A stretch of DNA of 64,000 nt from NCBI GenBank assembly GCA_000934385.1, contig KN880519.1:28190-92189 (forward strand), given 5' to 3'. The notes under the pieces were generated by a model. It saw nothing but the letters and a program-made list of their open reading frames with translations, was not told the DNA's origin and made no database searches. Both the position numbers and the translations under genes were made by a program. This document shows positions 1-11,810 of this stretch, in pieces. Each line of letters begins with the position of its first letter. Positions within the stretch are counted from its first letter, which is position 1. The stretch is from Cylindrobasidium torrendii FP15055 ss-10. Taxonomy: Eukaryota; Basidiomycota; Agaricomycetes; Agaricales; Physalacriaceae.

Positions 1-775
1 CAGGCGGCTGACCGGGCAGCCGCGGAAGCGCTCGTTGGCCTCGGCGAAGATTCCGAAGGAGATACTGTACGTGGGTTCGTTCTCACCGTATTCTCATACT
101 CAAGACAGCTGTTTTCAGCCCTCACATGAAGATGGACCGCGCCGTAAGCGACAGCGGAGGACGAAGGAGGCTGAAGGCGAAGAGCGACGACCGAGTCCAT
201 TCATTAACGCAGTACATGGCGGACTCGAGCTTCCGCCACTAGTGGGCAGGACACAAACGCCGCACGGTGCTCGGACACATAGTCCACATGCTGGCGGTCC
301 TGGCGCGCCACCGATGGGATACGTCGGTGTCGGGTTGCCGCCGCCTCATACGCTGCATATGCTTCATGGTGGCAACGGATTACTTCCTTTGCATGGTGGG
401 GCCCTACCGCCTCCAGCAAGTGGGATGGTATCAGTAGAGGACTTGCAACGACATTACGAGGCACTCGGGCAAGAGAGAGCGCGGTTGAGAGAGTTGCTGG
501 ATAGAACGGAGCGGATTATGGGAGACGTGCGACAAGGCATAGAGGATATGCAGTCGGGGGGCATTGGGGCGGTCGAACTACGCGGCTCAAGAGGAACGAC
601 GGGTCCTGGCAGCCATGCAGATATGCGTCGAGATTCTGCAGACCCGAGGCATGGCGCTCCTCCTCCTCAGCTTGCGGGCCCTGGTGTTACCCCTGCGCCA
701 ACGGCAATGTTGTTAAAGAGAAAGGAGAGGGAGGAGGGCTCTGGTGGACGCGGCAGCGTTTGGGCTACAGATTAG
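1..775 (+). CDS. C-terminal part of an unrecognised, probably nuclear protein
   Basis: Only the 3' end of this gene is inside the window. Frame 1 is open from base 1 and runs into a 52-nt intron (67-118, GTACGT...TTTCAG); the second exon continues in phase to a TAG at 773-775. The visible part begins with a short Ala-rich stretch, then a basic cluster (RRKRQRR) that could be a nuclear localisation signal, then a long Pro/Gly/His-rich low-complexity region, and then a short charged helix (around LRELLDRTERIMGDVRQGIE) that looks like a coiled coil. A disordered linker, a basic patch and a coiled coil are common in fungal transcription regulators, but no DNA-binding domain lies inside the window. 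The family is therefore not named. Reading without the intron from an ATG at 35 is possible but would join unrelated frames. Confidence 0.6.
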   Translation, partial: RRLTGQPRKRSLASAKIPKEILYVGSFSPYSHTQDSCFQPSHEDGPRRKRQRRTKEAEGEERRPSPFINAVHGGLELPPLVGRTQTPHGARTHSPHAGGPGAPPMGYVGVGLPPPHTLHMLHGGNGLLPLHGGALPPPASGMVSVEDLQRHYEALGQERARLRELLDRTERIMGDVRQGIEDMQSGGIGAVELRGSRGTTGPGSHADMRRDSADPRHGAPPPQLAGPGVTPAPTAMLLKRKEREEGSGGRGSVWATD

Positions 776-1913
776 GCGCGCGGCGAAACAGACGGGCACT
801 TCAAAGGATGTGGCCTGCGTCGACAGATATGGTGTTTGGAAAGGCTTTGGCCCTGCTATGTATGTGTATGTGCTATTGATTTTTTTTATAAATACGATAA
901 GCCTCGGTTTCTGTAACGTATAGTGCCGGCCTAGTGATTTATTCTTGATATTATTCTACGTGCTACTTATAAGGATATAGCTGCGTCTACCCCCCGCCCT
1001 TGACAATAATATGGGCCAGTTTATAGATTTTATAGCTTCACGGCGATACGCTCAGTAGCTGAAGCGGTGAAGTCTGGCTGGTGCAAGCTGGTGCAGCAAA
1101 GCTGATCGGTGATTACCAATTGCAAGGAACCTTTCTTGCCTTCTACAACCATGATCGGAATCGCTACTGTAGTATCCTTGACAAGTGCAACCGCAAAAAC
1201 GGCTTCATGTATGTGTTTGATTGATTCCCGAAGGCGTGAAGCTACTCAGAGGTTATGTCAATGAAATCGACAGCGCAGCATCGGGGAGAGGCGATTTGGG
1301 CTAGGGTTGCAAGGCGAGGTATCTCGGATGAGGGAAACTCAACTACAGATTTCCAGAAAGAGAGGACGAGAAACGATTCTAGGAACTTTCAGGCTCTGGA
1401 TGGGTAGGAAATCGGACCCCACGATGTGGTGGCAGTAGATCCTGACGTTCTCTCGATGCACATCGCTGTGTCGAGGTCTGCATGCCTGCGAATGGATGAT
1501 GCAATGACGGCCAGGAATCGACCCCAGTTTCAAGCATCTCACGCCTCGGCGCGTGTAGTGCCACTCAAATTCCGCGGCGCGTTGAAGCCACGTGAACGCG
1601 ATAGAAGTGGAAGACCACCGACGGCCGCCCTTCCAAACTCTGGGGTCCAATTTTCGAGCTCTTTTCGGCGTTTTCGCCTGCCCCACATGTCTCCGCAGGT
1701 CGGGTGTTCGCACAGAGTGTCACTCTGAAGCTTCTTTCAAGGTAAGCTTTTGACGTGGTAGCTGCCCGAGATCGTCTCCAAAGTTCTGCGACGCGAAAAA
1801 TACATTGATCAGGCGCATGCACTGGCACCGATGAAGGTACCGAGAACCTTTGTATAAAGACGCTGCCAAGTTTTAGAGTACTTATCTCATCCCCCAACTT
1901 TCGTTCTCTCACA
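776..1913. other. Intergenic region with tyrosinase promoter at its right end
   Basis: No coding region could be supported here on either strand. The short open frames at 1339-1990 overlap one another on both strands and match no family. A TATA-like box (1853-1859, TATAAAG) lies 55 bases before the tyrosinase start codon. Confidence 0.5.
1853..1859 (+). promoter_or_regulatory. TATA box of the tyrosinase gene
   Basis: TATAAAG lies 55 bases upstream of the ATG at 1914. That spacing fits a short 5' leader. The neighbouring arylsulfotransferase-like gene has a similar box, whereas most housekeeping genes in the window show none at this distance. This suggests strongly regulated expression; that last point is inference. 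Confidence 0.5.
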
Positions 1914-4124
1914 ATGGGTCCCTCTATTCTTATTACTGGTCCTCCATTCACTGGTGCCGAGGAAGAACGCCGTCCGAACCGTCTCAACATCTTCGACCTC
2001 GTTCAGGACGAAACGCAGTTCTCGCTTTACATCCAGGCTCTGCGTGCGTCCCACTTCTGGTGCTATGCATCGTCCTGACTCCTGACATCGACATCTTTCG
2101 CAGGGAACATACTGAATCGCCCTGAAGATGGGATTGATTCGTTCTATGCAGTGGCTGGGATCCACGGCTACCCGTATGAAGAATGGAACGACTCTGGTGC
2201 CGCTAGCCCTCCGCCCAGAACCCGCGCGATGGGATATTGCACTCACCGAAACACACTCTTTCCGACTTGGCACCGTCCTTACATGTTCTTTTTCGAGGTA
2301 TTCGTCGACGTCTGTCTCAATCCTTCCTGTATCTAACAAGCTTTCAGCAACTCATTCAAGCCGAGGCCGCAAAAATAGCAGATACCTATTCGCCAGATCT
2401 CCGAACTCGCTTCCAGGACGCTGCCAGGGTCCTTCGCCAACCGTTCTGGGACTGGGCATCCGATGCCCTCCCGCCTGTTGAAGTATACAAGCTCGATACT
2501 GTCGACTACCTTGCGCCAAATGGGAACCGTGCGACCATGCAGAATCCGTTCAGGCGCTACGCGTTCAAGAATGGCTCAAACGATCGCTTCCCGAATGCAC
2601 CGTATTACCGGTGGCCCACTACGCTTCGACAGCCGACAAGCACCCGTGCAAGCGCGACCGATGATATTCGCCAGCTGGAAAAGTACGCGCCACCTTCAGT
2701 TCGCTATTTTGTGCCCATCTTCATGGTATCGCAGAAAACTCCAGAAGAATGGAGACACGATCCGCTCCAGGATATTCAACACGCTCACCACCATCCACGA
2801 TTGGCCTCGCTTTAGCAACTCGCGTACCCAGAGTGACTCCTCCGCGGATAGTATCGAGGCCATCCATGACGATATACATGTCCTTGTCGGTGGACAAGGT
2901 CATATGGGTGATATCAGCACCGCTGGTGAGCGTCGACGACCTGCACAAACCAATGAATCCTTGCTCACCTTCACCTAGGATTTGACCCGATTTTCTATCT
3001 CCACCACAGCAACGTCGACCGCATGATTGCTCTCTGGTCTGCGCTAAACCCCGGGGTCTGGGTCTCTCAGGACACTGAACCGGTCGGTACTTGGACCATC
3101 CAAGCGAATTCTCCCATAGGAGTCGCAAGCGGTACACTCGTTCGCTCCATTTCCCTATAACAATGCTCATTTCATCACTGGATGTGCAGATTTGACTCCG
3201 TTTTGGCGTACAAACACGACGTATTGGAACTCGAACGACGTTCTCACCACCGCCGTGGGCGGATACACCTACCCGGACTTCAACGGCCTCAGCATGTCGG
3301 CGTCGGCAGCAGAGACGCAGTCCGCGATCGTTGCACGTGTGGAAGAGCTCTATGGACGTGAGCGACGCAACACCGTTGCTGATGATACGCTGGTGTGGGA
3401 CTGGCAAGCCCGTGTGTCGTTCAACCCGCAGGAGTACGGCTCCAGCTACGAGGTGATGATATTTGTGGGAGATGTGCCGACAGATTCGACACAATGGTAT
3501 GATTCCGATAGCTATGTTGGTTCGCGGTATGCATGGGCCAATAGGTACGTTTGATTTAATGGACTTTCCTTTGCTGGTTTAATGATCCTTCCAGCCTTAT
3601 GACAGAAGAGCCAGAGCTGCATGTCGAGACCTCGGGATATATTCCTCTCACAGATGCCCTGTCAGCGCACAACCTTACTTCTCTCGCCCCCGACGACGTG
3701 ACGCCCTATGTCGGCCAAGCACTTTCGTGGGGCGTTCAGACTGTGTGTTCATTCTTTATACTTGAGGCATGGCTCTGATGTTTGAATTAGACGATGGGAG
3801 AGGTTATTCCTTGTGCGAATTTGACTTCACTGAGCGTGACGGTTATGGGGACCCAGACCATGGCGGGCGGGGTAGTGGAGTCCCAGCTTTTCGGCGGTAT
3901 TGGAGCAGGTTGTGCTGGTAGTATAGGGATTTCTGCATAGTACAGCGTTATTTCTCAATCAGATGCGAACGCGCAGCTTTTATACGGGCATCAACCCTTC
4001 TGCGAGTCTTGCCTACTATAGTATTAGAGGTTTGGACAGTTTGGTTCTTGAGGGGTCCGATCATGTTCGGCAGTTCGGCCGCGACTATCCGCTGCTCATC
4101 ATCCCCGACTGCCATGACCAGTGA
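1914..4124 (+). CDS. Tyrosinase (polyphenol oxidase), type-3 copper enzyme
   Basis: Oxidises monophenols and o-diphenols to quinones, the first step of fungal melanin formation and mushroom browning. Exons by phase: 1914-2043, 2104-2297, 2348-2682, 2735-2925, 2979-3131, 3190-3544, 3595-3742, 3791-3896, 3946-4124 (about 596 aa). CuA ligands are H64, H91 and H100; the CTH motif at 89-91 gives the Cys-His thioether bridge typical of fungal enzymes, and WHRPY follows. CuB has HDDIH (H264, H268) and [13 protein letters not shown] (H293). A C-terminal latency domain follows a Tyr-Gly motif near residue 415. There is no signal peptide, as is usual for the cytosolic latent mushroom enzyme. The 3' end is uncertain. 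If the last 49-nt intron (3897-3945) is not spliced, the protein stops at 3940 with 551 aa and a short Gly-rich tail. The spliced form is preferred because it keeps phase and gives a C-domain of about 180 residues, near that of mushroom tyrosinases. Confidence 0.93.
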
Positions 4125-4372
4125 CTTAAGTATGTTTATTCCCCTTTGTTTTTCTCGCTCTCCCTAGGCAACGGGAAATATAAGTAGACGCATCCTGCTC
4201 CCCGTGGCCTACGGCTCAACAGCTCCCGCCATCACCACTCGCCATCGTCTGGCCAAATTCGCCATCGTTCAGAATTTATTGTCAGTCATTCGCCCATGGA
4301 ACAGCCGTGCGAGAGCGGATACTTCGAAAACTTCCAGGCGGAAATATCTTGCTCAACCGGCCGCCCTCTGCG

Positions 4373-4380
4373 TATAAAAA
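4373..4380 (+). promoter_or_regulatory. TATA box of the arylsulfotransferase-like gene
   Basis: TATAAAAA lies 46 bases before the ATG at 4426, in the 300-bp gap after the tyrosinase gene. Position and sequence fit a core promoter. Confidence 0.5.
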
Positions 4381-4425
4381 GAGGACAGTGGAGGGTACTC
4401 GTCCACCCTGCCTTGCCTTGCCGCA

Positions 4426-6446
4426 ATGACCTACGACCTCATCCGCTGGGCCAGCCTCGCAGCTGCGTCAGTCAGCGTTGTGCGCGCCGATACCGTATAC
4501 TTCCAAAACGATGATTACTCTCAAGGATTGTTGGGACCTGCACCATCCCAGACTTTCTATTCGTCGAACTATACGCCGTGCGCCAATTCTCAGTTTCCTT
4601 GGGTGCTATAATGCTGAATGACACCCGCAAGTCCCGCTTGGAATATCGTCGTTCCACCTAGTGGACCGCTCGGCGACGGCTACATCTTCTACTCTCCTGG
4701 TGGCCTGAACACCAGCCAGCCTGGTGCAGCCATTTTTGACAACAATGGCTCGCTTGTCTGGTCTGGCGCGGACTTTGGACGCACGTTCACGTTCCAGCCG
4801 GATACACTCTTTGGTGAGAGTGTGCTGTTGTTGTGGGAAGGGTCTGGTACGGCGCATAATGGACACGGAGAAGGGACGATCTTAGTTTTGAATCAGGCTT
4901 ATGAGCCGATATACAACCTGTGTGTATCGCTTCTCTTTATAACCGTATTACCATCTACTAAGAGCTAATCATAGGACGACATCTGTTGGACATGCCGACT
5001 TGCATGAAGTGAGTTGAGCCGCTTTTATGTGCCAGGAATAATGAGCTAACTGTTGTAGTCTCGTGTTACGCCCAATAACACTGTGCTCTTGCAAGCATAC
5101 GATCCCATCCAGTACGACCTGACTCCATTTGGGGGACCTGCCGATGGATACATTTACGACTGCGTCGCCGAAGAGATCGACGTGAAAACTGGTAAGCAAG
5201 CGTCGACTTCAGGCGTGATACGTTCTCACCGTTCTGAAGGAGAGCCTTTGTTCTCTTGGAGCGCGATTGCCCATGTCACACCTGCCGAGTGTCAGACAGA
5301 ATTGGGAACAGACGGAACTACCGAAGACACCGCTTGGGATTGGTTCGTACGTACAGTTGTTTCTAGCTACCAGTCCCCACCGGCTGATTTCGAATCTACA
5401 GCACTCCAATGCCATCGAAAAAGATAGCAAGGGCAACTATCTCATCAACTCTCGTCACTGTTGGACGACTTACTATGTCGATGGATCCTCTGGCGAGATT
5501 CTATGGCGCCTTGGCGGCAAGAACAGCACCTTCACTCTGGGCGAAGGCACTAATTTTGAGTGGCAACACGATGCGAGAGTGAACGAGACTACTGGCCATA
5601 TCAGGTGCGTTCCCTCGTCTTCTTCCGGGAGGAGTGGTAACTGACAAAGCATCAAGCATCTTTGACAACGCCAGTAACGGAAAAGTGAACAATGAGGAGT
5701 CGGCGCGCTCCCTGGTTCTGGAGATCGACACAGACGCGAAAACTGCGACGCTCGTGAAGGAGTATATTCCGTATGACAAGGAAGCATCTCAGAGCCAGGG
5801 AAGCACCCGCGTTCTCGAAAATGGCAACCTCCTCGCTGGGTATGTTTCGTTGAATTGTAATCTAAGCAACCTTGCGAATTACTCATGTGCCCACAGGTAT
5901 GGATACAACCCATGGTTCGCAGAGTTCGATGCAGATGGCAACATCTTGTTTTCGGTGCAGTTTGGTGTTGCTCAAGGTGACGCCTCGTCTTGTACGTTTT
6001 CTTTTCTACCCTCATCTAGAACGCTGAGCTCAATGTCTAAATAGACCGTGTTCTGCGAGGCGCATGGGAAGGCAAGCCTACGACTTCGCCTTCAATTGCC
6101 ATCAACAATACCATCGCGTATGCGTCCTGGAACGGTGCCACCGAGGTTGCATTATGGGAGTTGCTTGGCTCGAACGCTGATGATGGCTCCGACGCGGTGT
6201 CCTTGATCAACACGACGCGTAGCGGGTTCGAGACGGAAGTCGGGTCGGTTGAGAGCGACTATTCTTATGTCTTTGTTCAAGCCCGAGATGCGTCTCTTGA
6301 GGTGTTGGGTACAAGCGGGGTGTTGAATGTATGAAGACTGAAAGCGTGTATACAATTTCAAGCTGACTTCGATTTAGTCGCTGCATGATCAGGTGTATGG
6401 GTTCGGCGTGAGGTTCTCGCAAGAGGTCATTCATTCGAGCGTCTGA
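4426..6446 (+). CDS. Secreted arylsulfotransferase (ASST)-like beta-propeller protein
   Basis: Belongs by eye to the fungal Arylsulfotran_2/ASST-domain family, secreted or vacuolar proteins whose substrates are largely unknown. The N-terminus is a signal peptide (cleavage probably after VVRA, residue 21). Exons join cleanly through introns at 4578-4631, 4920-4974, 5009-5058, then near 5191, 5346, 5606, 5840, 5993 and 6329-6377. Family landmarks are AIFDNNGSLVWSG, GHADLHE, DWFHSNAIEKDSKGNYLINS, GEILWRLGGKNSTFTLGEG and WQHDAR. The final intron is optional: without it the protein ends a few residues later at 6333. With it the tail ends at 6446. The gene follows the tyrosinase in the same orientation. 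Both could act on phenolic compounds, but that link is inference only. Confidence 0.88.
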
Positions 6447-6927
6447 TACACCTACTCTCCGAGGAATTTGAATTGTTGAAGCTACCTATATGACCGGCAA
6501 GGTCAATGTGCAGTTCGCTGTTTACTGTACTAGTAAGAAGTGATTTCGAGTTGCCTCCGCCCTTCTTGAGAAACATTTTGTACATGTTCCAAATTCCAAC
6601 AATCATCGGGGCACTCTTGGTAGCAGAAACAGCTGCTCCATATAGTTGAGGATCTCGAGCAGCTAATCATGTATGTACTAGCATGCTGGTTCCGGCATGC
6701 ATGTGCGAATTCCAGGCAGTTTTTTCGAGCACTAACTAACTCATTGTAGAAGACCAGACATACTAATGCTTGAAGCACACGGGGAATGAGGAAGTGGCAG
6801 GCGATACATCATTTACTTGAGAATATAGAAGAGTGACGGAGAACTTTACGAGTGGCCGCGGTCAGAAAAGATGTTATCTGCTTAGATTAAGCTGAATGTT
6901 TTCCCTTCGTCTATGAAAAGAGGGTAG
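6447..6927. other. Intergenic, no gene seen
   Basis: Lies downstream of the arylsulfotransferase-like gene. Neither strand shows a frame with family resemblance or a credible splice pattern. A small palindromic stretch around 6680-6705 (GCATGC repeated) is the only visible structure. Confidence 0.4.
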
Positions 6928-7359
6928 TCAGCCGCGGTTCACAAGGACATTTGTAAAATTATACTCACGATCGAAAAGGGTGTACACTGCAGAAATGGCA
7001 GACCCTTCATATTGACCATTACGCTTCATCGTTGCAAGCTGTTGGATCGTCGCAGATCCCATCGCCCCCTCCACCCAGTCGTCGTACTCTTTTTGAACCA
7101 TCTGGGAGTAGTAAGACATGTTGAACGCAAGCCTGAACGTCTTGAGCGGGACTTCCGATCCAGGTAGCAGCCGCGCGACAGTATCAAGGAGGCAAATGTC
7201 CACTACAAACCAGGGAAACAGGTCGATGTCACTGCTGAGTTCATTGTTGATGTCGAGCTTATCAAGGATAGGGAAAGACGACCGAGATAAAGACAAGAAA
7301 TAGAATGACATGTCTATGGACATCACTGTCCAAAATATTGACAACGTGAGAGCAGTCAC
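6928..7359 (-). CDS. Hypothetical open frame, possible membrane-associated protein
   Basis: A 143-codon frame from an ATG at 7359, and still open upstream to about 7460, so the true start may be an upstream exon. The N-terminal third is hydrophobic and could be one or two membrane helices; the rest is mixed and ends in an Asn/Phe-rich segment. It lies directly downstream of the glucosidase I gene on the same strand, about 180 bases after that stop. I recognise no domain. It is an uninterrupted open frame in an otherwise non-coding gap, but it could be chance. Transcript evidence would settle it. Confidence 0.28.
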   Translation of the reverse strand: MTALTLSIFWTVMSIDMSFYFLSLSRSSFPILDKLDINNELSSDIDLFPWFVVDICLLDTVARLLPGSEVPLKTFRLAFNMSYYSQMVQKEYDDWVEGAMGSATIQQLATMKRNGQYEGSAISAVYTLFDREYNFTNVLVNRG

Positions 7360-7540
7360 TCTGTGCGCTGAAAGGCCAATGGAGTAATACTGGAGGAGAT
7401 CCTGAAGCGACTTGCCGAATGGGAGATCAATGAAAAGATGGGTGAGTAGGCCTCGTCAGTAACAACATCACAGTATACATATGCGTCCGCAAGATGCTAC
7501 ATATTTTAGCGAGTAGATTACTGCCATCTTATCGTCGAAC

Positions 7541-10174
7541 TCAGTACTTTTCGGACAGAACTTGAAGGCGTCGAGTCAGCACGACTTTCACTAGAAGATG
7601 AAGAAACATACTCAGCGTAACCATAGACGTCCATCCAGTGAACGGATGGCTCCTCTTGCCCTCGCCCGTCAACGCATCGTACTGTTCCCACACATATCCA
7701 GTCCTTGTGTATTCCTACCAGCGTCATCAGCCTCGTCCTAACTGCAAGGCAAATACGGCAAGCATACCTCGAAAACGTTTTTCACGACATTTGTCCTTAA
7801 TTCTCCGTATACCTTGGCTGCCTTCTGTGCAAGCTCGCCTTCGCCCTGGGAGTAACCACGGAGTGCCTTGAGTACCATGAAGTTCATCTGCACCCAGATT
7901 GGCCCGCGCCAGTAGTTTTCTCCCTGCCCAAACAACGAGTGTGACTTGGAAAGGGACGCAATACCAAATGGCGTCCAGAGTTCGCGCTCGTCCCGGATGA
8001 GATCAATTGTTGCCTCAATCTTCGCTTCGTCTATGAGCATCATCAGCATGTTTACCCCAACTGCAGTGGTTGGCAACACTGACCGCCTTCACCCAGAAGC
8101 TCCAACATGAACGGGAAGAGCGTGAGGTAGCCTTTATGGCACACCAAAACGTGTTCGTCTTCCTCATCAACAGATGCATCGCAGAACGCCTCATCCTCCT
8201 CACTCCAATGCAAGTCATGCAAATTATCTAGGCAACCCCGGAGCACCATCCGGTAGCTTTCCGCATCATCCTCGTATGCGCCGCCCAAGTGCTCCGCGAG
8301 CTCTGCCATTGTTCTCGAAAAGAATGCCATCCAGCTGAGCAAGTCCAGGTGAAGCTCACCCTGGCTTGGGGGATGCGGACGAGGGTAGTCGTCCATACCA
8401 CTTGTGAGAACGTGGGTCGGTGAACGCCCACGCCAGCGGTATGCTTCGGTGCGACTACGCGGACGACGGCCGTACGGCCTGAGCAGCCCACGCTGGGTAC
8501 GGCGGAACCAATCATAATGGCGCTTTAGCGCAGGATAGAGCCTGCGCAAGATAGTGGTACGCTCCTCCGGTGACAAGTCATGTTCACGGCTTGGTGCAGC
8601 GTCCATTCCCATTGGCACTTGTCCATCCATGCCCAAATCCTCAAGCGACAAATCGCCCGTGGAAGGGGCTTGGAGGAGCGCCTGAACGGCCATGACCAGT
8701 GTCGGCGGATTTCCGTAGTTGGGGACCTGCACCTGGAATTCGGCGGGCACACGACTGCGTGCTTCTTCTCCCAGGATTTGCTCTCTGCCAACCCATCCGT
8801 CCTCGTCGATGAGTCCAACCCAGGACTCGAGGATCTCTGCAGCCAAAGAGGGGAAGAGGCGCGCAATGGGAAGGAGATGGAAGCCTTCGTCCCAGTAGAA
8901 TCCACGCGGGAAGAAGGAGCGCGACGGCGTTGCAGTGAGCAGAGCTCTGGGTTCGGTGAGCTCAGGACCTTCACCAGATGAAGGTGCAGCCTCTTCCTCG
9001 TCCCAGTCGTATCGGAAGCTCCGGTCTACGAGCGACGTTCCGTGGAAGTAACCCACGCCTCCGAGAAGGTTGGCCGTGATCTCCTTAGAGAATGTCGCAT
9101 GGAGTTCATCGGTAGGGAATACATCGGTGAATACTGCTTCGTACTTGGCCTTGACTATATCGAGAGCAGCAGTGAGAGCCGGTGCGGCGATAGCAGTGCT
9201 TTCTTTGCCGGGTGTGAACGAAATGTCGAATTCGAAAGGCCCGTCAAAGTTGAGTTGGACCGCCCACAAGCTGGCACTGGTGTATACATCGTCCGGAAGA
9301 TGGAGGACCGTGGCAGGGTCTGGGAACGGGCCGCCTTGGCCATACGAGGCTAGTGTTTCTTGAGCAGATTTGAGTAGTTGTTGCAAGATGGCTTCCTTGG
9401 CCTGCCAAATCGAGCCTACGGGCACAGGAATAGCGGCGTAGCTCACGTCTGCGTGAGAAGAGAAGGAAGAGGACGCGGAGGACCACGATTCGGGCGGTTG
9501 GGCAGGGAATCCGGGATGGTCTGCTTCAGGGATAGAGCCCTTGTTGGTGCGAATGTTGATGGTGAAAGGTCCAAGGTCAGGCGTCTTGCCAGTCCAGCTC
9601 AGCGGACTATCATCGTCCTCCAATGTGATTTGGCCGTAACCATCAACACCAGTGTACCATAGCAATGCGTTGCGGCTGCGCTTGTCCGCGTCTATGGGTT
9701 GGCCAGAGATGCGTGCAGCCCATGCTTCGCCGCCTTCGCCTGGGAGAACCACGTAGGATGTGGTGAGATTGAGATTGTTGACGGGATCCAGAAGGGTCTG
9801 CACGCCGCCTTCGCCGGGGACAAAGTGCGTCCAAGTGTAGGATGCGAGTCCATCAGAATCGGAGGCTTCGTGCCGCGTTTTGGATATGCTCTGGTAGTCT
9901 TCGAGGCCGCACCTAAGCAAGTGAGCTTGGATTTTCGTGCTTTGTCTGTCCACGCACCACATAAGGCCAGTCAGAAGACTTTGAGGTAGCTTCGGGCGCA
10001 GCCCAAAGTACAGGTTGGGTCTGTAGGCGCCCCAGAGGCCTGTAGGAGGCGGTGGTGCGTCTAGAAATATTCAAATTGGAGAGTTTGGTGAATGTTAGAT
10101 TATTTACCATTTCCTTGCGCCTGCACCCCGACCAGAGGCAGCACAAGTGGAAGCAAGAGACTGAGATGCGTCAT
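7541..10174 (-). CDS. Mannosyl-oligosaccharide glucosidase (glucosidase I, GH63)
   Basis: Removes the outermost alpha-1,2-glucose from Glc3Man9GlcNAc2 in the ER lumen, the first trimming step of N-glycan processing (homologue of yeast Cwh41). Six exons keep phase: 10174-10108, 10060-9958, 9912-8084, 8030-7768, 7714-7612 and 7560-7541, giving 794 aa, close to the usual 800-830. The N-terminus is a signal peptide (MTHLSLLLPLVLPLVGVQAQ) rather than the internal signal-anchor of yeast Cwh41, so the enzyme may be soluble in the lumen or retained by partners. Landmarks are LWGAYRPNLYFGLRPKLP, SFFPRGFYWDEGFHLLPI, VPNYGNPPTLVMAVQALL, SLSKSHSLFGQGENYWRG and GYVWEQYDALTGEGKRSHPF. The acidic residues of the last two motifs belong to the catalytic region of the family. 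The long central exon carries the N-domain and most of the (alpha/alpha)6 barrel. Confidence 0.95.
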
Positions 10175-11199
10175 GATGCTTGCCCTTGCCAGACAACGCG
10201 ACGTGTTTTGATCGAGTTGCCTGACCCCGGGTAACCAGAACGCGACTTCGGACTTCATCACCGCGATCATAAAAACATGGGAGCGGATTGTAGCGTATGG
10301 TAAACGTTGCCACTTGATCGCAATATGGTAAGCGATGGCCATATAAGTCAGATACGGTCAGGTTATTCCAACTGTCTGATCATATGGAGGGGAATCGTCA
10401 ATATGATTGCAGTATGGTCATTACGTTGTCATACTCATACACTATGGAACCGGTATGGCAATACATGTACAATATTCCTAATGCATTGACCATAAACACC
10501 GAATATGCTGGGTAGATTGTAAGCAACTTGCCACATATTAAACACATCATCAATGCTCTTACCGTATGGCTACAAGATTGACAATTGAGTTCAGTATGTT
10601 CATTGTACAGCGATGTATCCACATCATTTCAATCCAATTCAGATGTACCACCGCTATTTATTGTACATCCAGATTTTAAGTGTGGCACATAGTCCGCTGG
10701 GTGGCGAAAAGACACTAGGACTGAATATATTAACTACTACTACATATATAAATATGTGTAGGGATCGTCATCATCGCCTAGTACTTGCAAGTTGCTATTG
10801 GTTTTCAAGTGGGTCTCGTTGCCGACGACGCTTGTCGTTGTCGTTGATGATCGTATCCGTGTCGTCTAAAAGGAGACAAAGCTGTGTGTCTCTGGACAGT
10901 GGCTGTGAGCGTCTGGACACTGTATGTTACGATCCGAGTCATGCACTCAAGTTAGCAAGGCACAGATATCTGGTCTTTCAGCAAGAGTAGGTTTCCATTT
11001 TCTGTCAATGTGTGTAATTTCAACTATCAGGCCTTCGGGGCTAAGAGACGCGGATGTCAAGTTGCGGTGCCTATGTGGCGCAGAATTTGATATCTTGCTC
11101 GATTTCGTCATTAAAACTGTACAGTTAACGCACCAAAATATGCACAAACATACTAACCTCTCAAAATCTCTTTTTTGCGTTGATATCAGCATTACAGGC
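10175..11199. other. AT-rich intergenic region, no gene seen
   Basis: Between the divergent starts at 10174 (minus) and 11200 (plus). The left part (10280-10575) has five spaced copies of a TATGG-containing motif (GTATGG or ATATGG), with no coding frame. Small frames at 10613-11201 overlap on both strands and resemble no family. Confidence 0.4.
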
Positions 11200-11810
11200 A
11201 TGTCTACTCAACAACCTCCTTCCCTTGCCGTCGAGGCAGACGAAACTTGTAAGTGCCCCACCAACAGCGAAGGCGATGCAGCGTCATCAAGAGAACAGAA
11301 AAGTATGTATTTCTTCACATTGCAAGAAGCCGCGCTAACGGACAAGTTGTTCCACAACTGGCTAACCTTTCCAATCTTAAGTATAGCTACTAGTTTACTA
11401 TGCCATTTCCAAAGCTGCGGATCTTGACCGCATCTCGAAGACGCTGGTGAACCGAAAAGGTGTGCACTACCGCCCGATTCTTAGTTATCGCTGATGTACG
11501 CCGACAGGCTCCAAGTTGTACAACTTCCTCAGCGTCAAGTATTTTCAACCGCTCGGAATCCGAACTTCGGGAGAGGATACACCACAGTGAAACGATTTGA
11601 GGTACGCCTTCGGTTCTCACTGTTCTGTAGCCCGCGTAGCTAACTTGTCTTGTGCTACAGCTCGATGTTCCCGCCGATGGCAGCGCTCGCGAGTCGCTGC
11701 ACCAACGTGCAACCAATGTGTGTTGTGCGCGCGAGCTTGCAGCGCAACCCCACTCCACTAGTCTCCCTATACTTAAACCTATACATACTAGCTACCAATA
11801 TGTAGAATAA
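11200..11810 (+). CDS. Hypothetical small multi-exon gene
   Basis: A possible gene starting at ATG 11200 (MSTQQPPSLAVEADET...). A first exon ends near 11303 at GTATGT. Later pieces read LLVYYAISKAADLDRISK (about 11391-11459) and RLQVVQLPQRQVFSTARNPN, then KRFELDVPADGSARESLHQ, ending with TAA at 11808-11810. The last two introns are well formed (about 11460-11508 and 11601-11660), but the joint between the first exon and the YYAISK exon is not resolved. I do not recognise a domain. Open frames flanked by good splice signals favour a real gene. The unresolved join could also mean an eroded one. Confidence 0.35.

Noticed and set aside
2721..3494. A 257-codon minus-strand frame opposite the tyrosinase
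   Set aside because: The plus-strand exons carry the copper ligands in phase; the antisense frame crosses several of their introns.
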